A DNA stretch of 29,632 nucleotides from a virus. Position 1 is the first letter of the stretch, and each line of letters starts with the position of its first letter. A program made the position numbers and the translations under genes. The notes beneath the pieces are model-generated. The model was not told where the DNA came from, searched no databases, and saw only the letters and a program-made list of their open reading frames with translations. The DNA is taken from IMG/VR virus record IMGVR_UViG_3300030329_000259, positions 1-29,632 of that record; one strand, written 5' to 3'. This document shows, in pieces, positions 1 through 7,210 of the stretch.

Positions 1-98
1 AAACACCACCACCTGCATAAGAAGCCACTACGTGAAACCAACTACCTGTAGTTATTGTTCCTGCACTTGCTGATTGTATAGTAGCGTGGTCAGCATTA
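1..98. repeat. 98-bp terminal direct repeat (contig overlap), left copy
   Basis: Bases 1-98 are identical to 29533-29630. The copies diverge only at the last two bases of the window (cc, against gg at 99-100). The repeat lies within the LamG gene, and merging the copies keeps its frame open, so this is most simply the overlap of a circular assembly rather than a biological repeat. Confidence 0.9.
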
Positions 99-406
99 GG
101 TCCTAAAGTATCATATAGTGAAAATTGTAACGCTCCATTTGTTAGAACTTTAAAAGTATATTCTTGTTGGGCTGAAAAATTTTTAGCAACAATAGGTCTT
201 TCTAATGTAAGACTACTAGCATTAATCCAAGCAGAAATACTAAACGCAGAATCAGTTGTACCATTACCAAAAGAAAAGTCATTACTATCACCACAGTCTA
301 CATTGTCATTTGCTCCATCAAAGTTTATAGAATACTCATTAAGCAGTCCTGAAGGCTTTGGTGAATTAGCCCCCCCTATCATTTGTCCTAATTTTAATAT
401 CTTCAT
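1..406 (-). CDS. LamG-domain protein, N-terminal part (continues at window end)
   Basis: This is the first 135 codons of a gene that runs off the left edge. It starts with ATG at 406, two bases after the stop of the tandem paralogue at 409. The product opens with MKILKLGQ, continues with NEYSINFDGANDNVDCGD and FSISAWINAS, typical of LamG/concanavalin-like carbohydrate-binding sandwiches, and reaches HVVASYAGGGV at the edge. The frame continues exactly into 29532-29162 when the 98-base terminal repeat is joined, giving 258 residues. It is probably an exposed virion protein that binds host glycans. Family assignment is good; its place in the particle is inferred. Confidence 0.85.
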   Translation of the reverse strand, partial: MKILKLGQMIGGANSPKPSGLLNEYSINFDGANDNVDCGDSNDFSFGNGTTDSAFSISAWINASSLTLERPIVAKNFSAQQEYTFKVLTNGALQFSLYDTLGPNADHATIQSASAGTITTGSWFHVVASYAGGGV

Positions 407-408
407 TT

Positions 409-1209
409 TTAAGGTACGTCAGTTACTATATCTCCTGAAACCATATTTGTCATAGTTCCATCATTATTTTTCGCTTCATCTATTATTGTAGGGTAAGATC
501 CTGTTCCTGTTGGGTCACCATTTCTCCAATAACCTACAATATTTGTAGAATAAGATTGACCAAGTAAACTATCAGGACTTCCTGAATTATAAATACTTGT
601 TATATCACTTGCAGACAATAAGTCATCAAATATACCAACTTCATCTAGTTTACATTCATTATATTGTGAACTTGTACCAAGTCTAGCAAATTGCATTTGA
701 GCAGTAGTATTACTTACTGCTGCCCACGTTCCCTGAGAATTATATGTTCCACCACTACTTGATGTAGCCTGAACACCATTTAAATATCCAATAATAGAAG
801 ATGATGTAGAGCCTAAGTCAAAAGTGTAAGCAATATGATACCAAGTATCTACTGATAAGATAGTATCTATTATTAGTCTTTGATAAACTGTTTCACTATT
901 ACCGCCATAGAAAATCATCATAGGCATAGTATTGAAAAATGTTCTTAACTGCCATTCATACTTATTACCTACGTCCCAAAATGCACTTTTATTGATAATG
1001 GTCTTACCACCTGTGTTTGCTAATTTAACCCAACAAGAAAGAGTAAAACCCCTACCTGAGCCTGAATAATTAGGTGTAAATACATCTGCATCACCACAAG
1101 TAACATAGTCATCTACGCCATCAAAATCTAAAGAATATTCATTAGTAAAACTTGCTCCACTAGGAACATTTGAAGAACATAGACTTTGACCTAAGCGTAA
1201 AATTTTCAT
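409..1209 (-). CDS. LamG-domain virion protein, paralogue 1
   Basis: A 266-residue protein with one LamG/concanavalin-like fold: NEYSLDFDGVDDYVTCGD near residue 24, then FTLSCWVKL, TWYHIAYTFD, IIGYLNGV and KLDEVGIFDDLLS. The end, with GDPTGTGSYPTIIDE and GTMTNM, closely matches the end of the next LamG gene, as does the start (MKILRLGQ). The two are tandem paralogues with conserved ends and diverged middles. It starts by TAATG overlap with the 94-residue gene before it. LamG domains bind sugars, so a role in receptor binding or capsid decoration is likely but inferred. Confidence 0.8.
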   Translation of the reverse strand: MKILRLGQSLCSSNVPSGASFTNEYSLDFDGVDDYVTCGDADVFTPNYSGSGRGFTLSCWVKLANTGGKTIINKSAFWDVGNKYEWQLRTFFNTMPMMIFYGGNSETVYQRLIIDTILSVDTWYHIAYTFDLGSTSSSIIGYLNGVQATSSSGGTYNSQGTWAAVSNTTAQMQFARLGTSSQYNECKLDEVGIFDDLLSASDITSIYNSGSPDSLLGQSYSTNIVGYWRNGDPTGTGSYPTIIDEAKNNDGTMTNMVSGDIVTDVP

Positions 1210-1493
1210 TATATAACGTCTTCATAGTAGCAGATTCCTACACCACTTGTTAAAGTTATAGCGGTAACTTGTAAGAATAATGTTGTTCCTGCCGCCATTG
1301 TCGTATGCAATCCTGCTATTGCACTACCTGTACCTGTTTGTACATTAGTTGCACTTATTGATGCTATTACACTTTCTACAGGAAAATGAACAGCATAGTA
1401 TTTCTTACCTGACATTGCAGTTGTTCCAATAACATCACATCTATGTTTTCCTAGTTGTTCAGTTAATAGTTGTTGTACGTTTTCTATAGCCAT
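1209..1493 (-). CDS. Small putative structural protein
   Basis: A 94-residue protein with no named domain that I recognise. It has a short helical start (IENVQQLLTEQLGKH) and a beta-rich remainder with many Ala, Thr and Gly (VQTGTGSAIAGLHTTMAAGTT), in the style of capsid decoration or fibre-base proteins. It shares a TAATG junction with the LamG gene that follows and is 22 bases from the 159-residue gene before it. Position between tail-tube and LamG genes suggests a virion component. Function is not established. Confidence 0.6.
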   Translation of the reverse strand: MAIENVQQLLTEQLGKHRCDVIGTTAMSGKKYYAVHFPVESVIASISATNVQTGTGSAIAGLHTTMAAGTTLFLQVTAITLTSGVGICYYEDVI

Positions 1494-1515
1494 TTTTAAT
1501 TATTTTTATTTGTTA

Positions 1516-1995
1516 TTATTGTCCATACCAAATGTAATTAGTACCACTTGGTGATTGTCTTTGTGTATATTGTACTTGTGCTGTTCCTGACTTAGCAGTA
1601 ACATTTAATTTTCCTATTGCTACTAATCCCTGTACCACTCCATGTGTTGGAGCAACAGGTAATACGTCATCTTCATTTACAGGAGCATTACCTGCACTTA
1701 TTGCTACTGCTCCTGTCCAAGCAACTTCATATACTTCATATTTATAATATCCTGTTGGTATTAGTTTAGTAGCCCCTGTATAAACATCAGGCGTAGCATT
1801 GTAAGTAAAACTTAATTTAGTGTATCTTTCATATACTAAGTGTAAGTCAGAATATGCATATTGAACAGACTTGTCCATATCATTAGTAAACTTTACTAGG
1901 TATCTTATCAAATCAGAACTTACTGATGTGTCTATACGATTACCTTCAGTATTTACGTACATATTGAAAGAAGACTCACTAATTACTTGTATCAT
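1516..1995 (-). CDS. Putative structural protein, first gene of the fibre/portal block
   Basis: A 159-residue beta-rich protein. The segment GYYKYEVYEVAW, then VNEDDVLPVAPTHGVVQGLVAIGKLNV and a C-terminal NYIWYGQ, resembles unnamed virion proteins of Bacteroidota phages, as far as I can judge from memory. It starts with ATG at 1995, three bases after a TCTATTATATA element and downstream of an intrinsic terminator, so it probably opens a separate transcript covering the LamG, portal and lysis genes. The exact role (fibre, adaptor or decoration) is unknown. Confidence 0.65.
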   Translation of the reverse strand: MIQVISESSFNMYVNTEGNRIDTSVSSDLIRYLVKFTNDMDKSVQYAYSDLHLVYERYTKLSFTYNATPDVYTGATKLIPTGYYKYEVYEVAWTGAVAISAGNAPVNEDDVLPVAPTHGVVQGLVAIGKLNVTAKSGTAQVQYTQRQSPSGTNYIWYGQ

Positions 1996-1997
1996 AG

Positions 1998-2027
1998 TAT
2001 ATAATAGAAAAACGTCTTTTTTATTTG
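1998..2027 (-). promoter_or_regulatory. Putative phage late promoter, copy 5
   Basis: On the minus strand CAAATAAA (2027-2020) is followed by 11 bases and TCTATTATATA (2008-1998), with the ATG of the next gene three bases further on. The same arrangement occurs at four other places. This copy lies just after the terminator at 2041-2062, the best evidence that it restarts transcription. If TATTATA acts as a -10 box, the mRNA would be nearly leaderless. Confidence 0.6.
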
Positions 2028-2040
2028 GCTTTAAAAGAAA

Positions 2041-2062
2041 AAGGTGGACATAAGCCCACCTT
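2041..2062 (-). terminator. Intrinsic terminator after the tail-tube gene
   Basis: Read on the minus strand, AAGGTGG, an 8-base loop and CCACCTT form a perfect 7-bp stem, followed by a short T-rich tail (TTTTTCTTTT counting stem bases). It lies 35 bases after the stop of the tail-tube gene and just before the promoter-like element at 1998-2027. It probably ends the capsid/tail-tube transcript. Confidence 0.8.
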
Positions 2063-2096
2063 AATCAAGAAATATATGAAAACTACTAATTAAAGT

Positions 2097-2663
2097 CTAC
2101 GAAGATACTACACCACCTAATGTAAATCCACCATTATCAAATGGGTTTGTAGTATAATCAGGCACAAATTGGAAAGGCTGTTGCTCTAACCCATCAAAAG
2201 TTAAAGTGTAACCATTTCTATCACCAAATGCTGCTCCACTATCCATAGTTCCTGCATTTAATTCCATTCCATTAACACTACCAAGACATACTATAACATC
2301 GTGTCCTGTAGCAGTTACTGTTTGATTTAATTGTGCAAATATAATTACTTTTGTTGCTCCTAGTAATTTTATCTGATTTTGGTCTTCTTTTGTTAATCTA
2401 TTTAATATAATATTTACTGTTGGAGTATAAAATATCGTTCCATTTTCTCTTGAGCCTGTAATAGTATCAGTAAGACTTGCAACACCTAAAGGCATTGTAT
2501 ATCTATAAAGACTATTAGCACCCATTTCTAAATCAGTAATTTCACCATTCGCTGTTGGTATTGAAGTTACTTGGTCATAAACTGCGAAATAAATAAATTT
2601 TATTCCACCTGATATTCTATTACAATCAAGTCCTCTACCTTTTGTTAATGCTGTACACGCCAT
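2097..2663 (-). CDS. Putative major tail tube protein
   Basis: A 188-residue protein whose pattern fits tail-tube proteins of Bacteroidota siphoviruses. It opens with CNRISGGIKFIYFAVYD, has SLYRYTMPLG and GTIFYTPTVNIILNRL in the centre, then NGMELNAGTMDSGAAFGDRNGYTLTFDGLEQQPFQFV, where the GDRNGYTLTF-GxE-FxFV end is characteristic. The tube polymer surrounds the tape measure and carries DNA into the cell. The gene follows the major capsid gene across a 62-base gap holding a stem-loop, and a terminator follows it, as suits a highly expressed product. Assignment is from remembered family patterns. Confidence 0.7.
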   Translation of the reverse strand: MACTALTKGRGLDCNRISGGIKFIYFAVYDQVTSIPTANGEITDLEMGANSLYRYTMPLGVASLTDTITGSRENGTIFYTPTVNIILNRLTKEDQNQIKLLGATKVIIFAQLNQTVTATGHDVIVCLGSVNGMELNAGTMDSGAAFGDRNGYTLTFDGLEQQPFQFVPDYTTNPFDNGGFTLGGVVSS

Positions 2664-2686
2664 TGTTATAAGTTTTAAAGGTTAAA

Positions 2687-2714
2687 GGAGCAGAGGTTTT
2701 TACACCCCTGCTTC
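2687..2714 (-). terminator. Stem-loop between capsid and tail-tube genes
   Basis: On the minus strand AGCAGGGG, an 8-base loop and CCTCTGCT pair over 8 bp including one G-U, with two further pairs beyond one mismatch. The following bases (CCTTTAACC) are not a T run, so this may be a partial terminator, an mRNA-stabilising 3' end for the capsid message, or an attenuator rather than a full terminator. Confidence 0.5.
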
Positions 2715-2725
2715 TTGTATTAATT

Positions 2726-3643
2726 TTATGATTGTCTTACAATATCTGCTCCTACTCCTGTTTGAACACCCATAGAGTATTTTGCAACCACTCTAATGTT
2801 ATCAGACCCGTCTAAGTTAGCCATATCAAGTAAAGCAATACGTGTCGTATCTGAAAGTAAATCAGTCCCCGCAAACATATTACTTCTTTGTGCTGCTACT
2901 AATTGATTGTCAACCATACCTGGACAAACTGCAATCTTGTATCCTTCAAATACAGGCTCATAGTCACCATTCATATTGTAAGCATTAACATATCCTAATG
3001 TAGATACTGCTGATACATAGAAAGCGTAAGTCTTAGGATTCATATAAATATGTAAGTCTTCCTTTCTTAATATTGCTGAAACATTAGCAGCCATATCTGC
3101 TGTTAAAGTTTGTAAGTTTGCTATAATGTTTGCTGCTGTATAAGCACCTGATGCAGATGATTGTATAACTGTTGCATCAACACCTGGTAATAAGTAACCT
3201 GTTGCAGTTCCTAAGAATCCTGCGAACTCACCATTGTTAGCCGCTACACCTGACCATATTGAATCTTCAGCAGCATCTGCTATGATTTCACCCATATAAG
3301 ATATTACATAGTCATCAAATGATGGTGGTGGTGGAGCACCTGCTCCTGCTCTCATTTGTAATGCTTCCCACGAACTAAGCAGCGTAGTCTTGCACAAATC
3401 CAAATTAATTTGTAGATTTTTTGGTTCGAGAACTTTTTCCGTTAATGCAAGTGTTCCATTGTCAGTAAAGTCACACGTAGCATCTCTCACTACTGAACTC
3501 CCCGCCATCCGCTGGATATTGCTTTTATATTTGATATTTTCTATCAAAGTTAGATAGTCTAAACTTCTTGTTTCTTTTAGTGCCGCCGAAATATAAAACC
3601 CCGCCGCCTTACCACTAAAATTGCTTGTTACTGTAAACGCCAT
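2726..3643 (-). CDS. Major capsid protein (HK97-fold type)
   Basis: A 305-residue protein of the size expected for a Bacteroidota-phage major capsid protein. Visible parts are an N-terminal arm, a long-helix region around FDDYVISYMGEIIADAAEDSIW, and the late segments IYMNPKTYAFYV, YEPVFEGYKIAVCPGM and NMFAGTDLL, followed by a closing run of beta strands (IRVVAKYSMGVQ). It forms the icosahedral shell. The scaffold and XkdF-like protease genes lie directly before it in transcription order, which supports the call. The first 60 or so codons hold GC-rich runs (such as GGCGGCGGGG) unusual for this AT-rich genome. Confidence 0.8.
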   Translation of the reverse strand: MAFTVTSNFSGKAAGFYISAALKETRSLDYLTLIENIKYKSNIQRMAGSSVVRDATCDFTDNGTLALTEKVLEPKNLQINLDLCKTTLLSSWEALQMRAGAGAPPPPSFDDYVISYMGEIIADAAEDSIWSGVAANNGEFAGFLGTATGYLLPGVDATVIQSSASGAYTAANIIANLQTLTADMAANVSAILRKEDLHIYMNPKTYAFYVSAVSTLGYVNAYNMNGDYEPVFEGYKIAVCPGMVDNQLVAAQRSNMFAGTDLLSDTTRIALLDMANLDGSDNIRVVAKYSMGVQTGVGADIVRQS

Positions 3644-3666
3644 TTTTTTATTGTTTTAGTTATTAA

Positions 3667-4392
3667 TTATTTGTTTAAATTGTATAAAAATCTTTCTTGT
3701 CTAGTAAGTTTCTTGTATTCTTTTGTAGATAAAGGTTTTCTTTCTACACTAAACTTATTAGTATTTATTGGTGATTCAGCAGGTGTTTCTGCTAATTCAG
3801 TTTTTAATTTTTCATTTTCTGCTTTAATTGCTTCTACTTCTTCAGTTGTAAATTCAACTACTTCAGTTTTTTTAATAGACTTAGGTTTGTCAGACACTTC
3901 TTCAGATGTTTCTTCAGATGTTTCTTCAGACATTTCTTCAACATCATCATCACCACCTACTTTATCTCTTTTAAGGTCTGCTACTGCATCTTCTAAATTC
4001 TTGATGCGTTTTTCCATACCTTCCCAATCATAAACTGCTGCTTCTTCATCATAATCATCTTTGTCATCTTCTTCTGCTAATTCTTCTTTAACTTCTTCAG
4101 TTGACATTTCTTCTTCAGTAACTTCTTCTTCAGTTTCTGATTCTATAACTTCTCCAACAATCCCTTCTTCTTCTACCCTGAAACTTACACCTGTATCAGT
4201 TTTGTATGTTCCAATAGGCAGTAAAATCGTAGTTCCATCTTCAGTTAATACTGAAATGTCTACGCCTGCTTCTAATTCTTCCGCAGTTGATACAAATATT
4301 GTACCATCTTCGGATTTTGCCTGCCAGCCTAGTTTAACTTCTTCTTCTTTGTTAAGTCCTAGTGCTACTAATATTTGCTTTTTTAAATCCAT
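3667..4392 (-). CDS. Putative scaffolding protein
   Basis: A 241-residue very acidic protein. The N-terminal part (about 1-80) contains DGTTILLPIGTYKTDTGVSF, a compact beta segment. The middle (about 83-175) is dominated by Glu, Asp, Ser and Thr repeats (EEVTEEE, EETSEETSEE) with a helical WEGMEKRIKNLEDAVADLKRD. A coiled coil near 185-200 and a basic tail (KEYKKLTRQERFLYNLNK) follow. Such acidic coiled-coil proteins between the head protease and the capsid gene are usually internal scaffolds removed on maturation, and the basic tail would suit capsid binding. Role inferred from composition and position. Confidence 0.65.
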   Translation of the reverse strand: MDLKKQILVALGLNKEEEVKLGWQAKSEDGTIFVSTAEELEAGVDISVLTEDGTTILLPIGTYKTDTGVSFRVEEEGIVGEVIESETEEEVTEEEMSTEEVKEELAEEDDKDDYDEEAAVYDWEGMEKRIKNLEDAVADLKRDKVGGDDDVEEMSEETSEETSEEVSDKPKSIKKTEVVEFTTEEVEAIKAENEKLKTELAETPAESPINTNKFSVERKPLSTKEYKKLTRQERFLYNLNK

Positions 4393-4413
4393 AGTAATTT
4401 ATTTAAGTTGTGT

Positions 4414-4443
4414 TATATAATAGAATGTTTTATTTTTTATTTG
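4414..4443 (-). promoter_or_regulatory. Putative phage late promoter, copy 4
   Basis: CAAATAAA (4443-4436), 11 bases, then TCTATTATATA (4424-4414) on the minus strand. Here the ATG of the scaffold gene is 21 bases further downstream, unlike the 2-3 bases at the other four copies, so the element is not merely a ribosome-binding spacer. The upstream box overlaps the last codons of the protease gene. Confidence 0.55.
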
Positions 4444-5047
4444 ATTTTTGACTTTCTCTTATTATTTCATTAAGTGCTGATAATATCTCTAAGTCAGTTG
4501 GTTTCTTTTCTTGCATTTGCTCGAACTTATTTGTGAAATATCCTTCAATAGACAACCCTTTCAATTCTCCTTCCTTAATCTTGTTCCATAAGTCGTCATT
4601 GTCTATTCTCATTTTTACAAACCAAGTACCATTAGGTAAATCAAAACCATACATCTTTGACTTATCCATATCACCCTCTTTAATCCAACTTTCTACTGTT
4701 AGAACTCCTGACACTCTGTCTTGGTGTTGGTAAGTCGCTTTATGATGGTTATTGTGTTTTAAATAAAGTTCACTGGCCTTTCTTACTGTTTCAGGACTAA
4801 AATATACATAATAGTCTGAGTCAGTATTAGGGTCATATCTAAATATTTGTTTGTTAGGTATTAAAGCAGGAGAAACTAACATACGCTTTTCTTCATCTAC
4901 TTTAGCAAATGTTAAATTGTTCTTTTCTTTACCAAAAAATACAAAGTCTTGCTCTATTGCAGGGGCAGTTACTAGACTTATAGCGTCTATTGCTAATTCT
5001 TGGTTATCGTCTTCTATTACAAGTTCTATAATCTTAGTTTCTTTCAT
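4430..5047 (-). CDS. XkdF-like prohead protease
   Basis: A 205-residue protein when started at ATG 5047, preferred because it follows the previous stop as TAA-T-ATG, a junction used repeatedly here; an in-frame ATG at 5086 would add 13 residues overlapping the gene before. It has the features of the XkdF-like putative serine protease family: LVSPALIPNKQIFR, YYVYFSPETVRKAS, a His/Asn-rich NNHHKATYQHQDRV, VESWIKEGD, GTWFVKMRI and a final KIKEGELKGLSIEGYF. It likely cleaves scaffold and capsid proteins during head maturation, matching its place just before both genes. Catalytic residues were not fixed. Confidence 0.75.
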   Translation of the reverse strand: MKETKIIELVIEDDNQELAIDAISLVTAPAIEQDFVFFGKEKNNLTFAKVDEEKRMLVSPALIPNKQIFRYDPNTDSDYYVYFSPETVRKASELYLKHNNHHKATYQHQDRVSGVLTVESWIKEGDMDKSKMYGFDLPNGTWFVKMRIDNDDLWNKIKEGELKGLSIEGYFTNKFEQMQEKKPTDLEILSALNEIIRESQKSNKK

Positions 5048-5048
5048 A

Positions 5049-5534
5049 TTAAAAAGTATATCTTTTACTATATGTAAAATAATCATCTACGTTTTTTTCG
5101 GCTTCAGCAAGACTAGGAACATCACTACTTTTTAATCCTAGAGATTTTAAGGCTTTTGTAACATCTTCTTGCAATCCTCTTAATTTAGGAAATATTTTAC
5201 TAGCATTTGCGCCTAAATCTCTTAATTGGTCATCTAAATTTTCCCATTTTTTTCCTATTTTTTCTATTTTAGTCAAAATAGTTTTCATTTGTTTATTAAA
5301 TTTTATTAAATCATCTACATCTCCTAATTCTATTCTTTCAATTTTACTTAAATTAAATTCTTTTAACTCTTTTTCGTATTCTTCATAGGTTTTATTACCT
5401 AATGGTGTTGGTATTTGTTTCATTTTACTATATTTTTTAGGATTTGCTTTTTCACATTCGTCTTTAGTGGCGTATTTACACTCTCCTGTGTTACCCCACT
5501 TGTATTTATCGTCTTTACATTTTTTACACGGCAT
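5049..5534 (-). CDS. Cys-containing coiled-coil protein of unknown function
   Basis: A 161-residue protein starting with CKKCKDDKYKWGNTGECKY and DECEKANP, a four-Cys N-terminal segment that could hold zinc. The rest is Lys/Glu/Leu-rich helix (about 50-145) with coiled-coil character. It starts two bases after a TCTATTATATA element, so it opens a transcript, and ends one base before the protease start. Sitting between the tape measure and the head protease, it may be a virion or assembly protein. I recall similar N-termini in other Bacteroidota phage proteins but cannot name the family. Confidence 0.6.
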   Translation of the reverse strand: MPCKKCKDDKYKWGNTGECKYATKDECEKANPKKYSKMKQIPTPLGNKTYEEYEKELKEFNLSKIERIELGDVDDLIKFNKQMKTILTKIEKIGKKWENLDDQLRDLGANASKIFPKLRGLQEDVTKALKSLGLKSSDVPSLAEAEKNVDDYFTYSKRYTF

Positions 5535-5536
5535 AT

Positions 5537-5566
5537 TATATAATAGATTTATTAGTTATTTATTTG
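5537..5566 (-). promoter_or_regulatory. Putative phage late promoter, copy 3
   Basis: CAAATAAA (5566-5559), 11 bases and TCTATTATATA (5547-5537) on the minus strand, then two bases and ATG at 5534. It lies wholly in the 35-base gap after the tape-measure stop. Confidence 0.6.
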
Positions 5567-5569
5567 ATT

Positions 5570-6982
5570 TTATATTGTTGCTCTACGTCTTATGTTTGCT
5601 AATTGGTTTTGACTGTTAGTCATTTCATCAGTTACTACAAAGGCTTTTAAAGGCTCAGGCTGTTGACCACCACCTAAAGTAAATGCTCCTCCTAACATTT
5701 GTGGAGCAGGAGTTTCAGGACTTGCTGCTGGTACACCACCACCTCCACCACTACCTACATCTACAGCCATTATCTTTTTTACATTTGCTAAACCTGATAC
5801 AATTATTGCTGCTGCTTGTAACATAGCCAAAGGAGTACCTTTACCTGCTGCTAATGCTCCATTTGCTGCTGCATAAGTGTCTATAATAGCCTGTGCTACT
5901 GCTAAGGCTTTATTTTCTCCTGCTAATTCACTTAAAGACCCTGCTAGACTACTATAGGCTTCTAACTGTGCATTAACATTATCTAAGGCTACTTGTTTTT
6001 GTTCTTTTTGTAGTGATATGTTATTTACAAGTTGCTCAGATTGAAAACCTGTTATTTGTGCTTGTACTGCTTTCTTTTCATTTAAGGCTTCTTCTAATGC
6101 AATCTGATTTTCTAAACTATTGTTTTTTTCTACATCTAATCTTGCTGCTTCTATTTGTATATCTACAAGTTTCAACATTTCTTCTTCTTGCTCTTTTAAG
6201 ACTTCACCTAATTTATTATTTGCTGCAATTCTTTCTTCAAAAGTCTTACTTTCATCATCTCTTACTTGTCTTAGTTTTTCTGCTTGTCTATCATATTCTT
6301 CAATTAATCCCTGTACTTGTACTCTTGCTAAATCTGATTCTTTTCTTAATTCTACTGTTGCTGTTGCTGCATCAGTAGTATTTTTAACATAGTCTTTTAT
6401 CTTATCTGATGCAGTTGATATTGTGTTAGTAATTTTATCAACACTACCATCTACTCCTGTAAGCACATCAATACTTTCTTTACCTGCTTCTTTTACACTT
6501 TCCATAGCCCCCTTAAAATCACCTGTAAATAGTTTTTGTAAAGCATTACCTAAATGACCAAAAGTATCTAATAGACTATTAAACCTTTCTACTAAATTGT
6601 CTTTAATTGCATTACCAAAATCTATTATACTTTGTTTTGGGTTTTCAAATATATCTTTAAAAAAACCTGTAACAGTTTCAATATTATCTTCTAAGAATTT
6701 AAAAAAGTCATTAAATGCTATACTAAGACTTTCCATAGCAATATTAAATGTATCTAAGACTCTTTGGTTTTTACTAAATACTTCCATAAGTTTAGCAATT
6801 AAACCAACTACTAAACCAATACCTGCTGCTTTAAGTGCAGTACCTATACCTTTTATAGCCTTACCCATACCTTTAAATCCACCTGATGCTTCTTTAGTTG
6901 ACTTATCTAGATTATCTACTTCTTTAGTAACATCACCTACGTTAGATGTAATTTCTGCTTCTATTATTGTTTTATTCGCCAT
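5570..6982 (-). CDS. Tail tape measure protein
   Basis: A 470-residue protein with typical tape-measure build: a helical N-terminus (VTKEVDNLDKSTKEASGGFKGM), Gly/Ala-rich hydrophobic stretches near residues 40-70 (GKAIKGIGTALKAAGIGLVV), a long charged coiled-coil region around 200-345, and a second Ala/Gly-rich hydrophobic part near 355-405 before a Gly/Pro tail. It sets tail length and acts in DNA delivery. By the usual 1.5 angstrom per residue rule the tail would be about 70 nm, short for a siphovirus. Unusually, it is transcribed after the tail-tip genes rather than before them. Confidence 0.8.
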   Translation of the reverse strand: MANKTIIEAEITSNVGDVTKEVDNLDKSTKEASGGFKGMGKAIKGIGTALKAAGIGLVVGLIAKLMEVFSKNQRVLDTFNIAMESLSIAFNDFFKFLEDNIETVTGFFKDIFENPKQSIIDFGNAIKDNLVERFNSLLDTFGHLGNALQKLFTGDFKGAMESVKEAGKESIDVLTGVDGSVDKITNTISTASDKIKDYVKNTTDAATATVELRKESDLARVQVQGLIEEYDRQAEKLRQVRDDESKTFEERIAANNKLGEVLKEQEEEMLKLVDIQIEAARLDVEKNNSLENQIALEEALNEKKAVQAQITGFQSEQLVNNISLQKEQKQVALDNVNAQLEAYSSLAGSLSELAGENKALAVAQAIIDTYAAANGALAAGKGTPLAMLQAAAIIVSGLANVKKIMAVDVGSGGGGGVPAASPETPAPQMLGGAFTLGGGQQPEPLKAFVVTDEMTNSQNQLANIRRRATI

Positions 6983-6985
6983 AAT

Positions 6986-7210
6986 CTATTTTTTTATAAA
7001 TTCTAATATTGTATTTATTTTCTCTTTTAATTCTGCTATTTGTACTTTTAAATCTGACATTGCTTTAGCATTATCCTCGTGCCTTTTACCAAATTCTTTT
7101 TTAACCTCATATAAACTAAACACCATAAACTTATATATGGTATAAACAGCCCCTATTAGCAATACTAATGGTAAACCATAACCCTCTATTAATTGTAATA
7201 TTTCTTCCAT
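6986..7210 (-). CDS. Small membrane protein with coiled coil (holin-like candidate)
   Basis: A 74-residue protein with one N-terminal membrane segment (about 12-32, LPLVLLIGAVYTIYKFMVF) followed by a charged helix (VKKEFGKRHEDNAKAMSDL, then LKVQIAELKEKINTILEFIKK). This resembles the BhlA/XhlA-like small phage membrane proteins found near lysis or tail genes. It shares a TAATG junction with the fibre gene before it and lies 3 bases before the tape measure. It could be a holin, a membrane anchor used in DNA entry, or something else; the endolysin is far away in the genome. Confidence 0.6.
   Translation of the reverse strand: MEEILQLIEGYGLPLVLLIGAVYTIYKFMVFSLYEVKKEFGKRHEDNAKAMSDLKVQIAELKEKINTILEFIKK

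Noticed and set aside
1-98. Terminal repeat as a true phage direct terminal repeat or transposon end
   Set aside because: It lies within a coding sequence that is intact only when the copies are merged, which fits an assembly overlap.
3671-4420. Plus-strand Ser-rich ORFs at 3671-4033 and 4061-4420
   Set aside because: They are antisense shadows of the Glu/Ser/Thr repeats in the scaffold gene; composition is repetitive and no start context or neighbours support them.
6013-7145. Plus-strand Leu/Ser-rich ORFs opposite the tape measure
   Set aside because: Antisense artefacts of the helical, repeat-like tape-measure sequence; several overlap each other in different frames.
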